From contig DELY01000003.1 in assembly GCA_002354655.1 (NCBI GenBank), positions 1 through 64,000 on the forward strand: a DNA stretch of 64,000 nt, read 5' to 3'. The notes under the pieces are model-generated. The model worked only from the letters and a program-made list of their open reading frames with translations. It was not told where the DNA came from and made no database searches. The position numbers and the translations under genes were made by a program. This stretch comes from Pseudomonas sp. UBA2684. Lineage in GTDB: Bacteria; Pseudomonadota; Gammaproteobacteria; Pseudomonadales; Pseudomonadaceae. Positions 35,031-44,029 of the stretch are shown in pieces; the stretch's first letter is position 1; each line of letters begins with the position of its first letter.

Positions 35031-36118
35031 GACGGAGTTACTCCTTGTTCCAGCGGCAGGAAGATCGAGAACACGGTATGCCCGGGATGGCTTTCGCACT
35101 CGATCAGGCCTTGGTGCTGACTGATGATGTTCTGGGTGATGGCCAGGCCGAGACCGGTGCCGTCGGCACGCCCGCTGACCATGGGGTAGAAGATGGTTTC
35201 CTGCAGTTCCGGCGGAATGCCCGGGCCGTTGTCGATGATTTCCAGCTTGGTCACCAGGCGATGGCGAATATGGCCGATGGTGAACTGGCGCAGGGTGCGC
35301 GTGCGCAAGGTAATGCGGCCCAGGCGCAGCTCGTTCTGTGCGCCAATCGCCTGCATGGCGTTGCGCACGATATTCAGCACGGCCTGGATCATCTGTTCGC
35401 GGTCGATCAGCACGTCGGGGATGCTTGGGTCGTAGTCGCGCACCAGGGTGATGCTGCCCTGGCTTTCCGCTTCGACCAGGCTGCCGACGCGTTCGAGTAC
35501 CTCGTGCACGTTGGTCATCGCCAGCGACGGCAGCTTGTTCGAGCCGAGCATGCGGTCGACCAGGTTACGCAGGCGGTCGGCCTCCTCGATGATCACGTTG
35601 GTGTAATCCTTGAGGCTTTCCTCGGGCAGTTCGCGGGCCAGTAATTGCGCGGCGCCGCGGATGCCGCCGAGCGGATTCTTGATTTCGTGAGCCAGGCCGC
35701 GCACCAGCATTTTGGTGGTTTCCTGCTTGGACAGCTGCGCTTCTTCCTTGGTGATGCGCAGCAGACGGTCGCGCGGGTGTACTTCCAGCAGCAGCAAGGT
35801 CTCGCCGCGATTGAGGATCGGCGTTACCGCATAGTCGACAGTCAGCGTCTGGCCCGTCAGCGCGGTGAGTACGGCCTCGCGCTTGTTGAAGGGGTGGGCG
35901 TGTTCGACGGCTTGGCGCAGGGCGCTGAGGGCTTCCGTCGATTCGGTGAACAACTCGCTGATGAATTGTCCATGGCTGCGTTGACCGCTGACGGCCAGAA
36001 GCATCTCCGCTGCCGGGTTCATGTACTCAAGGCGCAAGTCGGCGTTGAGCAGCAGGGTGGCAGTGGTCAGGTTATCGAGCAGCAGGCGGTGCAGTGCGTC
36101 GTTGATGGTCATAGGCAT
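35027..36118 (-). CDS. ntrB: Nitrogen regulation sensor kinase/phosphatase NtrB
   Basis: A 363-residue cytosolic histidine kinase without membrane segments. An N-terminal PAS domain (LLLNADLRLEYMNPAAEMLL) precedes the H-box GLAHEIKNPLGGIRGAA (His144) and the ATPase motifs VLNIVRNAMQAI, IIDNGPGIPPE and GTGLGLAI. Controlled by PII, it phosphorylates or dephosphorylates NtrC. The true start may be the third codon (36112), which begins the conserved MTINDALHRLLLDNL. An NtrC-type palindrome lies about 160 bp upstream. Confidence 0.96.
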   Translation of the reverse strand: MPMTINDALHRLLLDNLTTATLLLNADLRLEYMNPAAEMLLAVSGQRSHGQFISELFTESTEALSALRQAVEHAHPFNKREAVLTALTGQTLTVDYAVTPILNRGETLLLLEVHPRDRLLRITKEEAQLSKQETTKMLVRGLAHEIKNPLGGIRGAAQLLARELPEESLKDYTNVIIEEADRLRNLVDRMLGSNKLPSLAMTNVHEVLERVGSLVEAESQGSITLVRDYDPSIPDVLIDREQMIQAVLNIVRNAMQAIGAQNELRLGRITLRTRTLRQFTIGHIRHRLVTKLEIIDNGPGIPPELQETIFYPMVSGRADGTGLGLAITQNIISQHQGLIECESHPGHTVFSIFLPLEQGVTPS

Positions 36119-36278
36119 GGGCTTTCCGGCAATAGGCGGGAAAATGCAAGAAGCAAACCAAAGCCCCGAAAAGACGCGCGCAACCCACGCAATCGGCAGC
36201 GCGGGCCGCTTTTCAGCGCAGGCTCAGGCGTGCGGGCGAACCAAAATGGGGAGAGTATAGAAAGTGGTGCGGGCTATG

Positions 36279-36293
36279 GCACCAAATTGGTGC
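36279..36293. promoter_or_regulatory. NtrC-type binding site upstream of ntrB
   Basis: GCACCAAATTGGTGC is close to a perfect palindrome and matches the NtrC enhancer pattern (GCACC N5 GGTGC). It lies between the DUF4124 gene stop and the ntrB start and suggests that ntrBC is controlled by NtrC itself. Confidence 0.7.
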
Positions 36294-36306
36294 GATGGTC
36301 GGCTGG

Positions 36307-36927
36307 TTAGATGAAGGGAACAAAGGGGATGTCTTTCTTTTCCACGGGTTTGTCTTTCAACGGGCATTCCGGGCGCACGCCGTATTCGTCTTTTTTGCAG
36401 GGATTGGCCGTGCGTTTCTGCGCCAGAGAAATACGCAGCATGTGCAGCGGTTGGCTGGGGGTGCGCTCGACGGTACGGCCCTGGGCATCGACGATTTCCA
36501 CGGCCAGTTGGTGGGTGCCGCGATCGATGTTCTCCAGTGGAAATACCGGGCTGCGCCCGGCGTCGCCCACGGCTTGGCCGTCCAGCAGCAGGCGGTAGCC
36601 GTGCCCAGGGTGCAGTCCTGGTTCGCTGGTGGCCGTGACAATCAGGTTGCCGGCGCTATCGCGAATGGTCGCATCGGGCTGTGGAACCAGGATGCGCAGC
36701 ATTTGATAGGCCAGCATTGGCGTGCTGGCGGGTGCCGCTAGCGGCGGCGGTGGTGGTGCGCTACCCGGCGCGCTCATGGCGTTGCTGGGCGCCAGTTGGA
36801 TGCGCTCGGCATTGCCCTGGGTGGGCTTGTCGGTAAAGACCCGGTTACCTTCGGCGTCGATATAGGTGTAGACCTCGGCGGCCGCGGGCAGGGCGAATAG
36901 CAGAAAGCAAAGCAGCATGTTGCGCAT
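36307..36927 (-). CDS. DUF4124 domain protein (copy 1)
   Basis: A 206-residue exported protein with signal peptide MRNMLLCFLLFALPAAA. The DUF4124 motif VYTYIDAEGNRVFTDKPTQG follows at once, then a proline-rich linker (SAPPPPPLAAP) and an Ig-like beta domain (HGYRLLLDGQAVG, DRGTHQLAVEIVDAQG). The C-terminus carries CKKDEYGVRPECP, with two cysteines. It is 3 bp after the related gene upstream. Function unknown. Confidence 0.85.
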   Translation of the reverse strand: MRNMLLCFLLFALPAAAEVYTYIDAEGNRVFTDKPTQGNAERIQLAPSNAMSAPGSAPPPPPLAAPASTPMLAYQMLRILVPQPDATIRDSAGNLIVTATSEPGLHPGHGYRLLLDGQAVGDAGRSPVFPLENIDRGTHQLAVEIVDAQGRTVERTPSQPLHMLRISLAQKRTANPCKKDEYGVRPECPLKDKPVEKKDIPFVPFI

Positions 36928-36930
36928 GGT

Positions 36931-37485
36931 TCAGGGCGCCGGAGTCGGTTTGGGCGTGGGTGGCGGACGCAGGGCTGGGCTGCTGGTGTTGACCCGTTGC
37001 ACGGTAAAGATGGTGGTGGCGCTTTGCTGGATCGACTGGTCGCCGCTCAGCACTTCGACGGCCAGGCTGTGCTCGCCGCGATCGATACTGGTCAATTGCA
37101 GGCGCGGCACGTTGCTTGGCTGGCCATAGGGTTTGCCGTCCAGCAGCAGGCGCAGGCGATGACCGGCGGCCAGTCGCGGTTCCAGCTGCACGCCGACGCT
37201 GAAGGTGCCGTTATTCGCGCGCAGGGCCTCATCGTCGGGGATGCCGGTCAGTTGCAGCAGGCGGTACGGCGCTGCCGGCGTCGCCAGTTCGCTCGGGGCG
37301 ACGGGCACGCTGGGAGCCTGCATCTGCACGGTATTGGTTTTCGGCAGCTCGACGCTCTGCGTGGCGGCACCATCCGGCGGCTGGTTGGTGAAGACCGTAT
37401 TGCCGTTGGCGTCGGTGTATTTGTAGATCTGTGCGCTGGCCGGTAAGGCCAGGGTCAGCAGCAGGCAGGTGAGCATCCGGCGCAT
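36931..37485 (-). CDS. DUF4124 domain protein (copy 2)
   Basis: A 184-residue paralogue of the next gene: signal peptide MRRMLTCLLLTLALPASA, DUF4124 motif IYKYTDANGNTVFTNQPPDG and a C-terminal beta domain (AGHRLRLLLDGKPYG, DRGEHSLAVEVLSGD). It ends in a proline-rich tail. The ATG at 37485 follows GGGAG; an upstream extension lacks a signal peptide. It lies between glnA and ntrBC, a place I recall it having in other pseudomonads. Function unknown. Confidence 0.85.
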   Translation of the reverse strand: MRRMLTCLLLTLALPASAQIYKYTDANGNTVFTNQPPDGAATQSVELPKTNTVQMQAPSVPVAPSELATPAAPYRLLQLTGIPDDEALRANNGTFSVGVQLEPRLAAGHRLRLLLDGKPYGQPSNVPRLQLTSIDRGEHSLAVEVLSGDQSIQQSATTIFTVQRVNTSSPALRPPPTPKPTPAP

Positions 37486-37782
37486 GGCCAATCTCCCAGG
37501 GTATGTGGTGCTAAGACTTGCATTGGTGGGCCGGGCTGGCAAGGGTGTGGATGTTGCCGTGTGTACCGGCGCACCAAACAGGTCGCTCAAAGGTGTCTGC
37601 GGCGCGGTCCACGATCCGCGGTCGCGGTGGCCTGAAAAGGCACTGTTCCGCTGAACGTCGGGGTTTGTGGGGAGAGGCTTGATCAGGCGGCGCGCTCAAT
37701 GCAAGCCAAGGCTGCTCCGGCTCAGCCAGCGCACGGCGTCTGCGTGCGGATTGATCCGCGAAACGCTGCCAAATCTGTCCAT
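37486..37782. other. Intergenic region between DUF4124 genes and glnA
   Basis: No gene is seen. It must contain the promoter of the leftward DUF4124 pair, but no clear -10/-35 stands out. Confidence 0.4.
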
Positions 37783-37821
37783 AAAAAAAGCCTCTCGGGC
37801 GGCTGCCGGAGAGGCTTTTTT
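37783..37821 (-). terminator. Intrinsic terminator of glnA
   Basis: GCCTCTC/GAGAGGC arms with extended internal pairing and A/T runs on both sides, 32 bp after the glnA stop. Confidence 0.85.
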
Positions 37822-37853
37822 CAATCACGCCACCGAGGTGGCGTGTTGCTGGT

Positions 37854-39260
37854 TTAGACGCTGTAGTACAGGTCGTATTCCAGCGGGTGTACGAAGGTGC
37901 GGACTTTGATTTCTTCTTCGCTCTTCAGCTCAAGGTAAGCGTCGATGAAGTCATCGGAGAACACGCCGCCCTTGGTCAGGAACGCGCGGCCTTTATCCAG
38001 CTCTTCCAGGGCTTCTTTCAGGCTGCCGCACACTTGCGGGATCAGCTTGCCTTCTTCTGGCGGCAGGTCATACAGGTTCTTGTCGGCAGCATCGCCAGGG
38101 TGGATCTTGTTCTGGATGCCGTCCAGGCCAGCCATCAGCAGTGCCGCGAAGCACAGGTACGGGTTGGCAGCCGGATCCGGGAAGCGTGCTTCGATACGGC
38201 GGGCTTTCGGGCTGGACACGTACGGAATACGGATCGAAGCCGAACGGTTACGCGCCGAGTAGGCCAGCATGACTGGCGCTTCGAAACCTGGGACCAGACG
38301 CTTGTAGGAGTTGGTCGACGGGTTGGTGAAGCCGTTCAGGGCCTTACCGTGCTTGATGATGCCGCCGATGAAGTACAGGGCGGTGTCGGACAGGCCGGCA
38401 TAGCCTTCGCCAGCGAAGGTGTTCTTGCCATCTTTGGAGATGGACATGTGTACGTGCATACCCGAACCGTTGTCGCCGTACAGCGGCTTCGGCATAAAGG
38501 TCGCGGTTTTGCCGTAGGCATCGGCCACGTTGTGTACGCAGTACTTGAGGGTCTGAACTTCGTCAGCCTTGGCTACCAGGGTGTTGAACTTCACGCCGAT
38601 TTCGTTCTGACCGGCAGTCGCCACTTCGTGGTGGTGAACTTCGATGACCAGGCCCATTTCTTCCATGGCATTACACATGGCAGTACGGATTTCGTGGTCG
38701 TGGTCGCACGGCGGAACGGGGAAGTAGCCACCTTTGACGGCTGGGCGGTGGCCCTTGTTGCCGCCTTCGATGTCGGCGTCGGTGTTCCAGGACGCTTGCT
38801 CGGAGAAGATCTTGAACATCGAGCCGGAGATGTCGGACTTGAACTTCACTTCGTCGAAGATGAAGAACTCAGGCTCTGGGCCGACGAATACGGTGTCACC
38901 GATACCGGTGGTTTTCAGGAACTCTTCAGCGCGCTTGGCGATCGAGCGCGGGTCACGATCGTAGCCTTGCATGGTGCTTGGCTCGATGATGTCGCAGACG
39001 ATGATCAGGGTCGGCTCTTCGGTGAACGGGTCCAGTACGGCGGTTTCGTCAACCGGCAGCAGGATCATGTCGGAGGCTTCGATGCCTTTCCAGCCATGGA
39101 TGGAAGAACCGTCGAACATTTTGCCGACTTCGAAGAACTCGTCGTCCAGCGCATCGCGTGCCGGCATGGTCACGTGGTGCTGTTTGCCCTTGGTGTCGGT
39201 GAAGCGCAGGTCAACCCACTTCACGTCGTGTTCTTTAATAAGTTGAATCGACTTCGACAT
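37854..39260 (-). CDS. glnA: Glutamine synthetase, type I (GlnA)
   Basis: A 468-residue enzyme, identical in length to the enterobacterial enzyme. It makes glutamine from glutamate, ammonia and [20 protein letters not shown], the catalytic metal segment [23 protein letters not shown] and the ATP segment [11 protein letters not shown] are present. The adenylylation site Tyr397 ([10 protein letters not shown]) is conserved, so GlnE control is expected. Upstream are two NtrC-type sites and a sigma-54-type promoter. Confidence 0.98.
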   Translation of the reverse strand: MSKSIQLIKEHDVKWVDLRFTDTKGKQHHVTMPARDALDDEFFEVGKMFDGSSIHGWKGIEASDMILLPVDETAVLDPFTEEPTLIIVCDIIEPSTMQGYDRDPRSIAKRAEEFLKTTGIGDTVFVGPEPEFFIFDEVKFKSDISGSMFKIFSEQASWNTDADIEGGNKGHRPAVKGGYFPVPPCDHDHEIRTAMCNAMEEMGLVIEVHHHEVATAGQNEIGVKFNTLVAKADEVQTLKYCVHNVADAYGKTATFMPKPLYGDNGSGMHVHMSISKDGKNTFAGEGYAGLSDTALYFIGGIIKHGKALNGFTNPSTNSYKRLVPGFEAPVMLAYSARNRSASIRIPYVSSPKARRIEARFPDPAANPYLCFAALLMAGLDGIQNKIHPGDAADKNLYDLPPEEGKLIPQVCGSLKEALEELDKGRAFLTKGGVFSDDFIDAYLELKSEEEIKVRTFVHPLEYDLYYSV

Positions 39261-39365
39261 GCTGTCCTCCAGGTGGATAAGGCTCGGAATGATGAGCCCT
39301 CAATAGTACGGTGAAGCCCGGCGGCATAGTCCGCCAGGACAACCTGCCTCACAAGGGAGCAAATT

Positions 39366-39379
39366 GCATGCCAGTGCCC
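39366..39379 (-). promoter_or_regulatory. Candidate sigma-54 promoter of glnA
   Basis: On the minus strand GGGCACTGGCATGC has the GG-N10-GC spacing of -24/-12 promoters. It is about 105 bp upstream of the glnA ATG and 65-110 bp downstream of the NtrC-type sites. Confidence 0.55.
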
Positions 39380-39445
39380 TGGAATGGGTTGGCGGCCTGA
39401 AAGTCAGGCGTGGCGGGGGCTGCGCGCTGGCATGGCAACAATATA

Positions 39446-39493
39446 TGCACCAATTTGGGTCGATTTAATTTCGCCATGCCTCTTAATGGTGCG
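39446..39493. promoter_or_regulatory. Two NtrC-type enhancer sites upstream of glnA
   Basis: TGCACCAATTTGGGTC (39446-39461) and TGCCTCTTAATGGTGCG (39477-39493) each fit half or more of TGCACC N5 GGTGCA. Their starts are 31 bp apart, about three helical turns, the spacing known for enterobacterial glnA enhancers. Confidence 0.55.
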
Positions 39494-39541
39494 TCGTAAA
39501 GCTGGTGTGGGATTTTTGGTTAAAGCTTGAGCAATTTCCGC

Positions 39542-39547
39542 TATAAT
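39542..39547 (+). promoter_or_regulatory. -10 element of the thiI promoter
   Basis: A perfect TATAAT 43 bp before the thiI ATG; the best -35 is the weak GTTAAA 17 bp upstream. Confidence 0.5.
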
Positions 39548-39589
39548 CCGCGCCCCTGTTTTTCGGCCGCTGTGGCCCGCGCTGCTTTC

Positions 39590-41044
39590 ATGAAACTGAT
39601 CGTTAAAGTTTTCCCGGAAATCACCATTAAAAGCCCGCCGGTGCGTAAGCACTTTATCCGGCAGTTGGCGAAGAACATTCGTTCGGTGCTGCGCGACCTC
39701 GATCCGCAGCTGCTGGTCACGGGTGTGTGGGACAACCTGGAAGTGCAAACCACGCTCAGCGAGCCGAAAGTGCTGCGCGAAATGATCGAGCGCCTCAGCT
39801 GTACGCCGGGCATTACCCATTTCCTGCAAGTCGACGAATACCCGCTGGGCGACTTCGACGATGTGCTGGCCAAGTGCAAGCTGCATTTCGCCGACCTGCT
39901 GCCGGGCAAGATCTTCGCCGTGCGCTGCAAGCGTGCCGGCAAGCACAGCTTCAGCTCCATGGACATCGAGCGTTACGTCGGCAGCCAGTTGCGCCTGCAG
40001 TGCGCGGCGGCCGGTATCTCGTTGAAGAGCCCGGATGTCGAAGTGCGCATGGAGATTCGCGACCAGCGCCTGTTCGTCATCCATCACCAGCACGAAGGCC
40101 TGGGTGGTTATCCGCTTGGCTCGCTGGAGCAGACCCTGGTGCTGATGTCCGGCGGTTTCGACTCCACCGTCGCCGCCTATCAGATGATGCGCCGCGGCCT
40201 GGTCACCCACTTCTGCTTCTTCAACCTCGGCGGTCGGGCTCACGAGTTGGGCGTGATGGAGGTGGCGCATTACCTCTGGCAGAAGTTCGGCAGCTCACAG
40301 CGCGTGCTGTTTATCAGCGTGCCGTTCGAGGAAGTGCTCGGCGAGATTCTCGGCAAGGTCGACAACAGCCAGATGGGCGTGATCTTGAAGCGCATGATGC
40401 TGCGCGCTTCGACGCGCATGGCCGAGCGCCTACAGATCAATGCGCTGGTCACCGGCGAAGCGATTTCCCAGGTGTCCAGCCAGACCCTGCCCAACCTCTC
40501 GGTGATCGACTCGGCCACCGACATGCTGGTGCTGCGTCCGCTGATCGCCAGCCACAAGCAGGACATCATCGACACCGCGACGCGCATCGGCACCGCCGAG
40601 TTCGCCAAGCACATGCCGGAATACTGCGGCGTGATTTCGGTGAACCCGACCACCAAGGCCAAGCCCGAACGTATCGTTTATGAAGAGTCGCAGTTCGACA
40701 TGGCGATCCTCGAGCGTGCCCTGGAGCGCGCGACGTTGCTGCCGATCGACAAAGTGATCGACGAGCTGGGCAAGGACGTGCAGGTCGAGGAAATCAGCGA
40801 AGCCTTGCCCGGGCATGTCATCATTGACATCCGCCACCCGGATAGCGCCGAGGATCAGCCGCTTGCGCTGCCCGGCATCGATGTGCAAACGCTGCCGTTC
40901 TATGCCTTGAACAGCCGCTTCAAAGAGCTGGATGCCACGCGCCAATACCTGCTGTATTGCGACAAAGGCGTGATGAGCCGTTTGCATGCCCACCATTTGC
41001 TCAGCGAGGGGCATGCCAATGTGCGCGTTTATCGTCCGACATAA
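39590..41044 (+). CDS. thiI: tRNA 4-thiouridine synthase ThiI
   Basis: A 484-residue sulfurtransferase for 4-thiouridine in tRNA and for thiazole synthesis. It has the N-terminal ferredoxin-like and THUMP domains (to about 165), the PP-loop SGGFDST (187-193) for tRNA adenylation and a C-terminal rhodanese domain with the persulfide cysteine Cys457 ([10 protein letters not shown]). The long form with a rhodanese domain is the gamma-proteobacterial type. The ATG at 39590 begins the conserved [15 protein letters not shown]; no good ribosome binding site precedes it. Confidence 0.96.
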   Translation: MKLIVKVFPEITIKSPPVRKHFIRQLAKNIRSVLRDLDPQLLVTGVWDNLEVQTTLSEPKVLREMIERLSCTPGITHFLQVDEYPLGDFDDVLAKCKLHFADLLPGKIFAVRCKRAGKHSFSSMDIERYVGSQLRLQCAAAGISLKSPDVEVRMEIRDQRLFVIHHQHEGLGGYPLGSLEQTLVLMSGGFDSTVAAYQMMRRGLVTHFCFFNLGGRAHELGVMEVAHYLWQKFGSSQRVLFISVPFEEVLGEILGKVDNSQMGVILKRMMLRASTRMAERLQINALVTGEAISQVSSQTLPNLSVIDSATDMLVLRPLIASHKQDIIDTATRIGTAEFAKHMPEYCGVISVNPTTKAKPERIVYEESQFDMAILERALERATLLPIDKVIDELGKDVQVEEISEALPGHVIIDIRHPDSAEDQPLALPGIDVQTLPFYALNSRFKELDATRQYLLYCDKGVMSRLHAHHLLSEGHANVRVYRPT

Positions 41045-41205
41045 AACGCCCGGGTTGAATGGCGGCAGTATCCGCCATCGCCCTCCCGACCTACAGGCGG
41101 CGTAAAAGCCACTGCGCTTTTATCCCGCCTGGCCGAGTTCGCATTTAGTTAATATCCGCCGCCTAGAATTAGCGGCACACCGAATCCTCTGATCGAGATA
41201 CACAC

Positions 41206-43026
41206 GTGATCGAAAATCTACGCAACATCGCCATCATTGCCCACGTTGACCATGGTAAGACCACCCTGGTAGACAAACTCCTGCGCCAGTCCGGCACCCT
41301 CGAGCGCAACGAGCTCAACGACGAGCGCGTGATGGACAGCAACGACCAGGAAAAAGAGCGCGGCATTACCATTCTCGCGAAGAACACCGCGATCAACTGG
41401 AACGGCTACCACATCAACATCGTCGACACCCCCGGCCACGCCGACTTCGGCGGTGAAGTTGAGCGCGTGATGTCGATGGTTGACTCCGTGCTGCTGCTGG
41501 TCGACGCCCAGGACGGCCCGATGCCGCAAACCCGTTTCGTGACCAAGAAGGCCTTCGAAGCCGGCCTGCGTCCGATCGTGGTGATCAACAAGGTTGACCG
41601 TCCAGGCGCGCGTCCTGACTGGGTTCTGGACCAGATCTTCGACCTGTTCGACAACCTCGGTGCTACCGAAGAACAGCTGGACTTCAAAGTCGTCTACGCC
41701 TCGGCCCTGAACGGTATTGCCGGTTTGGACCACACCGAGATGGCCGAAGACATGACCCCGCTGTACCAGTCCATCGTCGACAACGTGCCGTCCCCGCAGG
41801 TTGATATCGATGGTCCGTTCCAGATGCAAATCTCCGCACTGGACTACAACAGCTTCCTCGGCATTATCGGCGTTGGCCGTATCGCCCGTGGTCGCGTCAA
41901 GCCGAACACCCCGGTGGTCGCCATCGACGCCGACGGCAAGAAGCGCAACGGTCGTATCCTCAAGCTGATGGGCCACCACGGCCTGCACCGCATCGACGTT
42001 GAAGAAGCCACCGCGGGTGACATCGTCTGCGTTAGCGGCATGGACCAGCTGTTTATCTCCGACACCCTGTGCGACATCAACCACGTTGAAGCGATGAAGC
42101 CGCTGACCGTCGACGAGCCGACCGTATCCATGACCTTCCAGGTCAACGACTCGCCGTTCTGCGGTAAAGAAGGCAAGTTCGTCACCAGCCGCAACATCAA
42201 AGAGCGTCTGGACAAGGAGCTGCTGTACAACGTGGCCCTGCGTGTTGAAGAAGGCGACAGCGCCGACAAGTTCAAGGTCTCCGGCCGTGGCGAACTGCAC
42301 CTCTCGGTACTGATCGAAACCATGCGTCGCGAAGGCTTCGAAATGGGTGTGGGTCGTCCGGAAGTGATCATCCGTATCGTCGACGGCGTCAAGCAAGAAC
42401 CGTTCGAAAACGTCACCATCGACACCCCGGAAGAATCCCAGGGCAAGGTCATGGAAGAGATGGGTCTGCGTAAAGGCGACCTGACCAACATGGTGCCGGA
42501 TGGCAAAGGCCGTGTGCGTCTGGAATACAACATCCCGGCTCGCGGTCTGATCGGTTTCCGTAACCAGTTCCTGACCCTGACCAACGGTGCAGGCATCCTG
42601 ACCTCGATCTTCGATCGCTACGACACCATGAAGTCCGGCGACATGTCCGGCCGTCAGAACGGCGTACTGGTATCGGTCGAAACCGGCAAGGCGCTGACCT
42701 ACTCCCTGGAAACCCTGCAGGCGCGCGGCAAGCTGTTCGTCGAACACGGTCAGGAAATCTATAACGGTCAGATCGTCGGTCTGAACAGCCGTGACAACGA
42801 CATGGGCGTTAACCCAACCAAAGGCAAGAAGCTCGACAACATGCGTGCTTCCGGTAAGGACGAAACCATCGCTCTGGTTCCACCGGTGAAGTTCACCCTG
42901 GAACAGGCTCTGGAATTCATCCAGGACGACGAGCTGTGTGAAGTTACGCCGAAGTCGATCCGTCTGCGTAAGAAGATCCTCGACGAAGGCGAGCGCACCC
43001 GCGCTGCCAAGAAAGCCAAGAACTGA
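41206..43026 (+). CDS. typA: Ribosome-associated GTPase TypA/BipA
   Basis: A 606-residue translational GTPase starting at GTG. G1 [10 protein letters not shown] (about 13-22), G2 ERGITI, G3 [11 protein letters not shown] and G4 NKVDRPGA are all intact, with the EF-G-like domains and the BipA-specific C-terminal domain ([20 protein letters not shown] end). It helps assembly of the large ribosomal subunit and stress adaptation. It is followed by a strong terminator. Confidence 0.97.
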   Translation: MIENLRNIAIIAHVDHGKTTLVDKLLRQSGTLERNELNDERVMDSNDQEKERGITILAKNTAINWNGYHINIVDTPGHADFGGEVERVMSMVDSVLLLVDAQDGPMPQTRFVTKKAFEAGLRPIVVINKVDRPGARPDWVLDQIFDLFDNLGATEEQLDFKVVYASALNGIAGLDHTEMAEDMTPLYQSIVDNVPSPQVDIDGPFQMQISALDYNSFLGIIGVGRIARGRVKPNTPVVAIDADGKKRNGRILKLMGHHGLHRIDVEEATAGDIVCVSGMDQLFISDTLCDINHVEAMKPLTVDEPTVSMTFQVNDSPFCGKEGKFVTSRNIKERLDKELLYNVALRVEEGDSADKFKVSGRGELHLSVLIETMRREGFEMGVGRPEVIIRIVDGVKQEPFENVTIDTPEESQGKVMEEMGLRKGDLTNMVPDGKGRVRLEYNIPARGLIGFRNQFLTLTNGAGILTSIFDRYDTMKSGDMSGRQNGVLVSVETGKALTYSLETLQARGKLFVEHGQEIYNGQIVGLNSRDNDMGVNPTKGKKLDNMRASGKDETIALVPPVKFTLEQALEFIQDDELCEVTPKSIRLRKKILDEGERTRAAKKAKN

Positions 43027-43043
43027 TCCAGTTCTAGCTGACT

Positions 43044-43081
43044 AAAAAGCCCCCGCCGGCGAGAGCCTGCGGGGGCTTTTT
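43044..43081 (+). terminator. Intrinsic terminator after typA
   Basis: AAAAAGCCCCCGC/GCGGGGGCTTTTT arms (43044-43056 with 43069-43081) and a following T. Confidence 0.9.
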
Positions 43082-43143
43082 ATTGCGCGTTGATTACGCG
43101 TGGGCTGGGTGGTCTCGGTTCGGGTGTCTGTCGGCGGGCGGCG

Positions 43144-43539
43144 TCAGCTCTTCGGCTTGTAAGCGCAATAGCCCGGCCGCGGGCCGATCTTCGGGTGATT
43201 GCGGCAGGTGTCCGGGCGCTTGTCGTAGATGGTGCACAGGCGGGTCTTGCGATCGAGGTAGTAGCAGTCGTTATTGCTCATGCGGGTCAGGGTGAAGATC
43301 CCCGACTTCTGATGGAAGCGTTCGACGATGCCGTCCTTCTGCAAGCGCTTGGCGATGTTCTTCAGCGGCTCGCTGCGCTCGAACTCGTCGACCACGCCAA
43401 TGCGGATCAGGTCGTTCAGGCGCGCCTCGACCGGCAGCGTGCAGCAGCTGGACATGCAGCTGTGGCACATATCGGCGGTGTACTTGGCCCAGGTTTCCAG
43501 GCGGTCGAGTTCGGCGGCGGCAATCAGGTTGTTTTTCAT
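43144..43539 (-). CDS. YkgJ family cysteine-cluster protein
   Basis: A 131-residue protein with the cysteine pattern of the YkgJ/CxxCxxCC family: DMCHSCMSSCC near the start, then DCYYLDRKTRLCTIYDKRPDTCRNHP, the usual metal- or cluster-binding core. The biochemical role is unknown. A longer frame runs 31 codons upstream, but that extension is encoded by a MITE, so the ATG at 43539 is the real start. The MITE ends 7 bp before it and no strong ribosome binding site remains. Confidence 0.85.
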   Translation of the reverse strand: MKNNLIAAAELDRLETWAKYTADMCHSCMSSCCTLPVEARLNDLIRIGVVDEFERSEPLKNIAKRLQKDGIVERFHQKSGIFTLTRMSNNDCYYLDRKTRLCTIYDKRPDTCRNHPKIGPRPGYCAYKPKS

Positions 43540-43546
43540 CGGAGTT

Positions 43547-43725
43547 AGGGTCTGTTTCCGTTTCGTTCGCGGCCACGCCGGAGCCAGTTTTAGCGCGAGG
43601 CAAGGCATGAGACGCGAAGTTTGGTGTTCCAAATGAGTGTCGAGAAACGCAGCATCGCGCTAAAACTGGCCCGGCCCTTTGGGTTGCGCAGCAACGTGGT
43701 TCGCGACGAAGCGGAAACAGACCCT
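43547..43725. mobile_element. MITE-like element, 179 bp
   Basis: Terminal inverted repeats AGGGTCTGTTTCCGTTTCG (from 43547) and CGAAGCGGAAACAGACCCT (to 43725) match except one or two bases. A second inner inverted repeat (GCCAGTTTTAGCGCGA with TCGCGCTAAAACTGGC) lies inside. No transposase is encoded. It abuts the ykgJ-like start codon. Confidence 0.75.
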
Positions 43726-44029
43726 CGCATGCATCAGTTGTGCGGCGCGCGATGATAGCGGCCTTGGCGCGTTTGTGAATGACTATCTGCCGGCTGGTCA
43801 TATTTTGTGCGGTTGCGGCCACTTCTTATGGCTGCCATCCATGTCAGGCACCCTGCGGGCCGTTGCTGCGCAACCTTAGAAATTGCTCCCGGCAATTTCT
43901 TGCTGTGCTGTGATGCGGGCGGCATTCGTCTCTCTGGGTATGCACGGGGCAGGCTCCTATACTGCTGCGCAGTTCGCGCCCGGTGCGGGCAACAGGATGT
44001 CCGGATTTAGCTCAATAGGAACGCGCTGC
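43726..44029. other. Gene-free stretch upstream of the DUF2339 gene
   Basis: No supported gene. A short inverted repeat AGAAATTGC/GCAATTTCT (43880-43901) and an AT-rich patch at 43770-43810 are present; the DUF2339 promoter must be here. Confidence 0.4.

Noticed and set aside
43540-43632. 31-codon N-terminal extension of the YkgJ-like protein
   Set aside because: Encoded by the MITE; family similarity begins after the ATG at 43539. Kept only as a finding.
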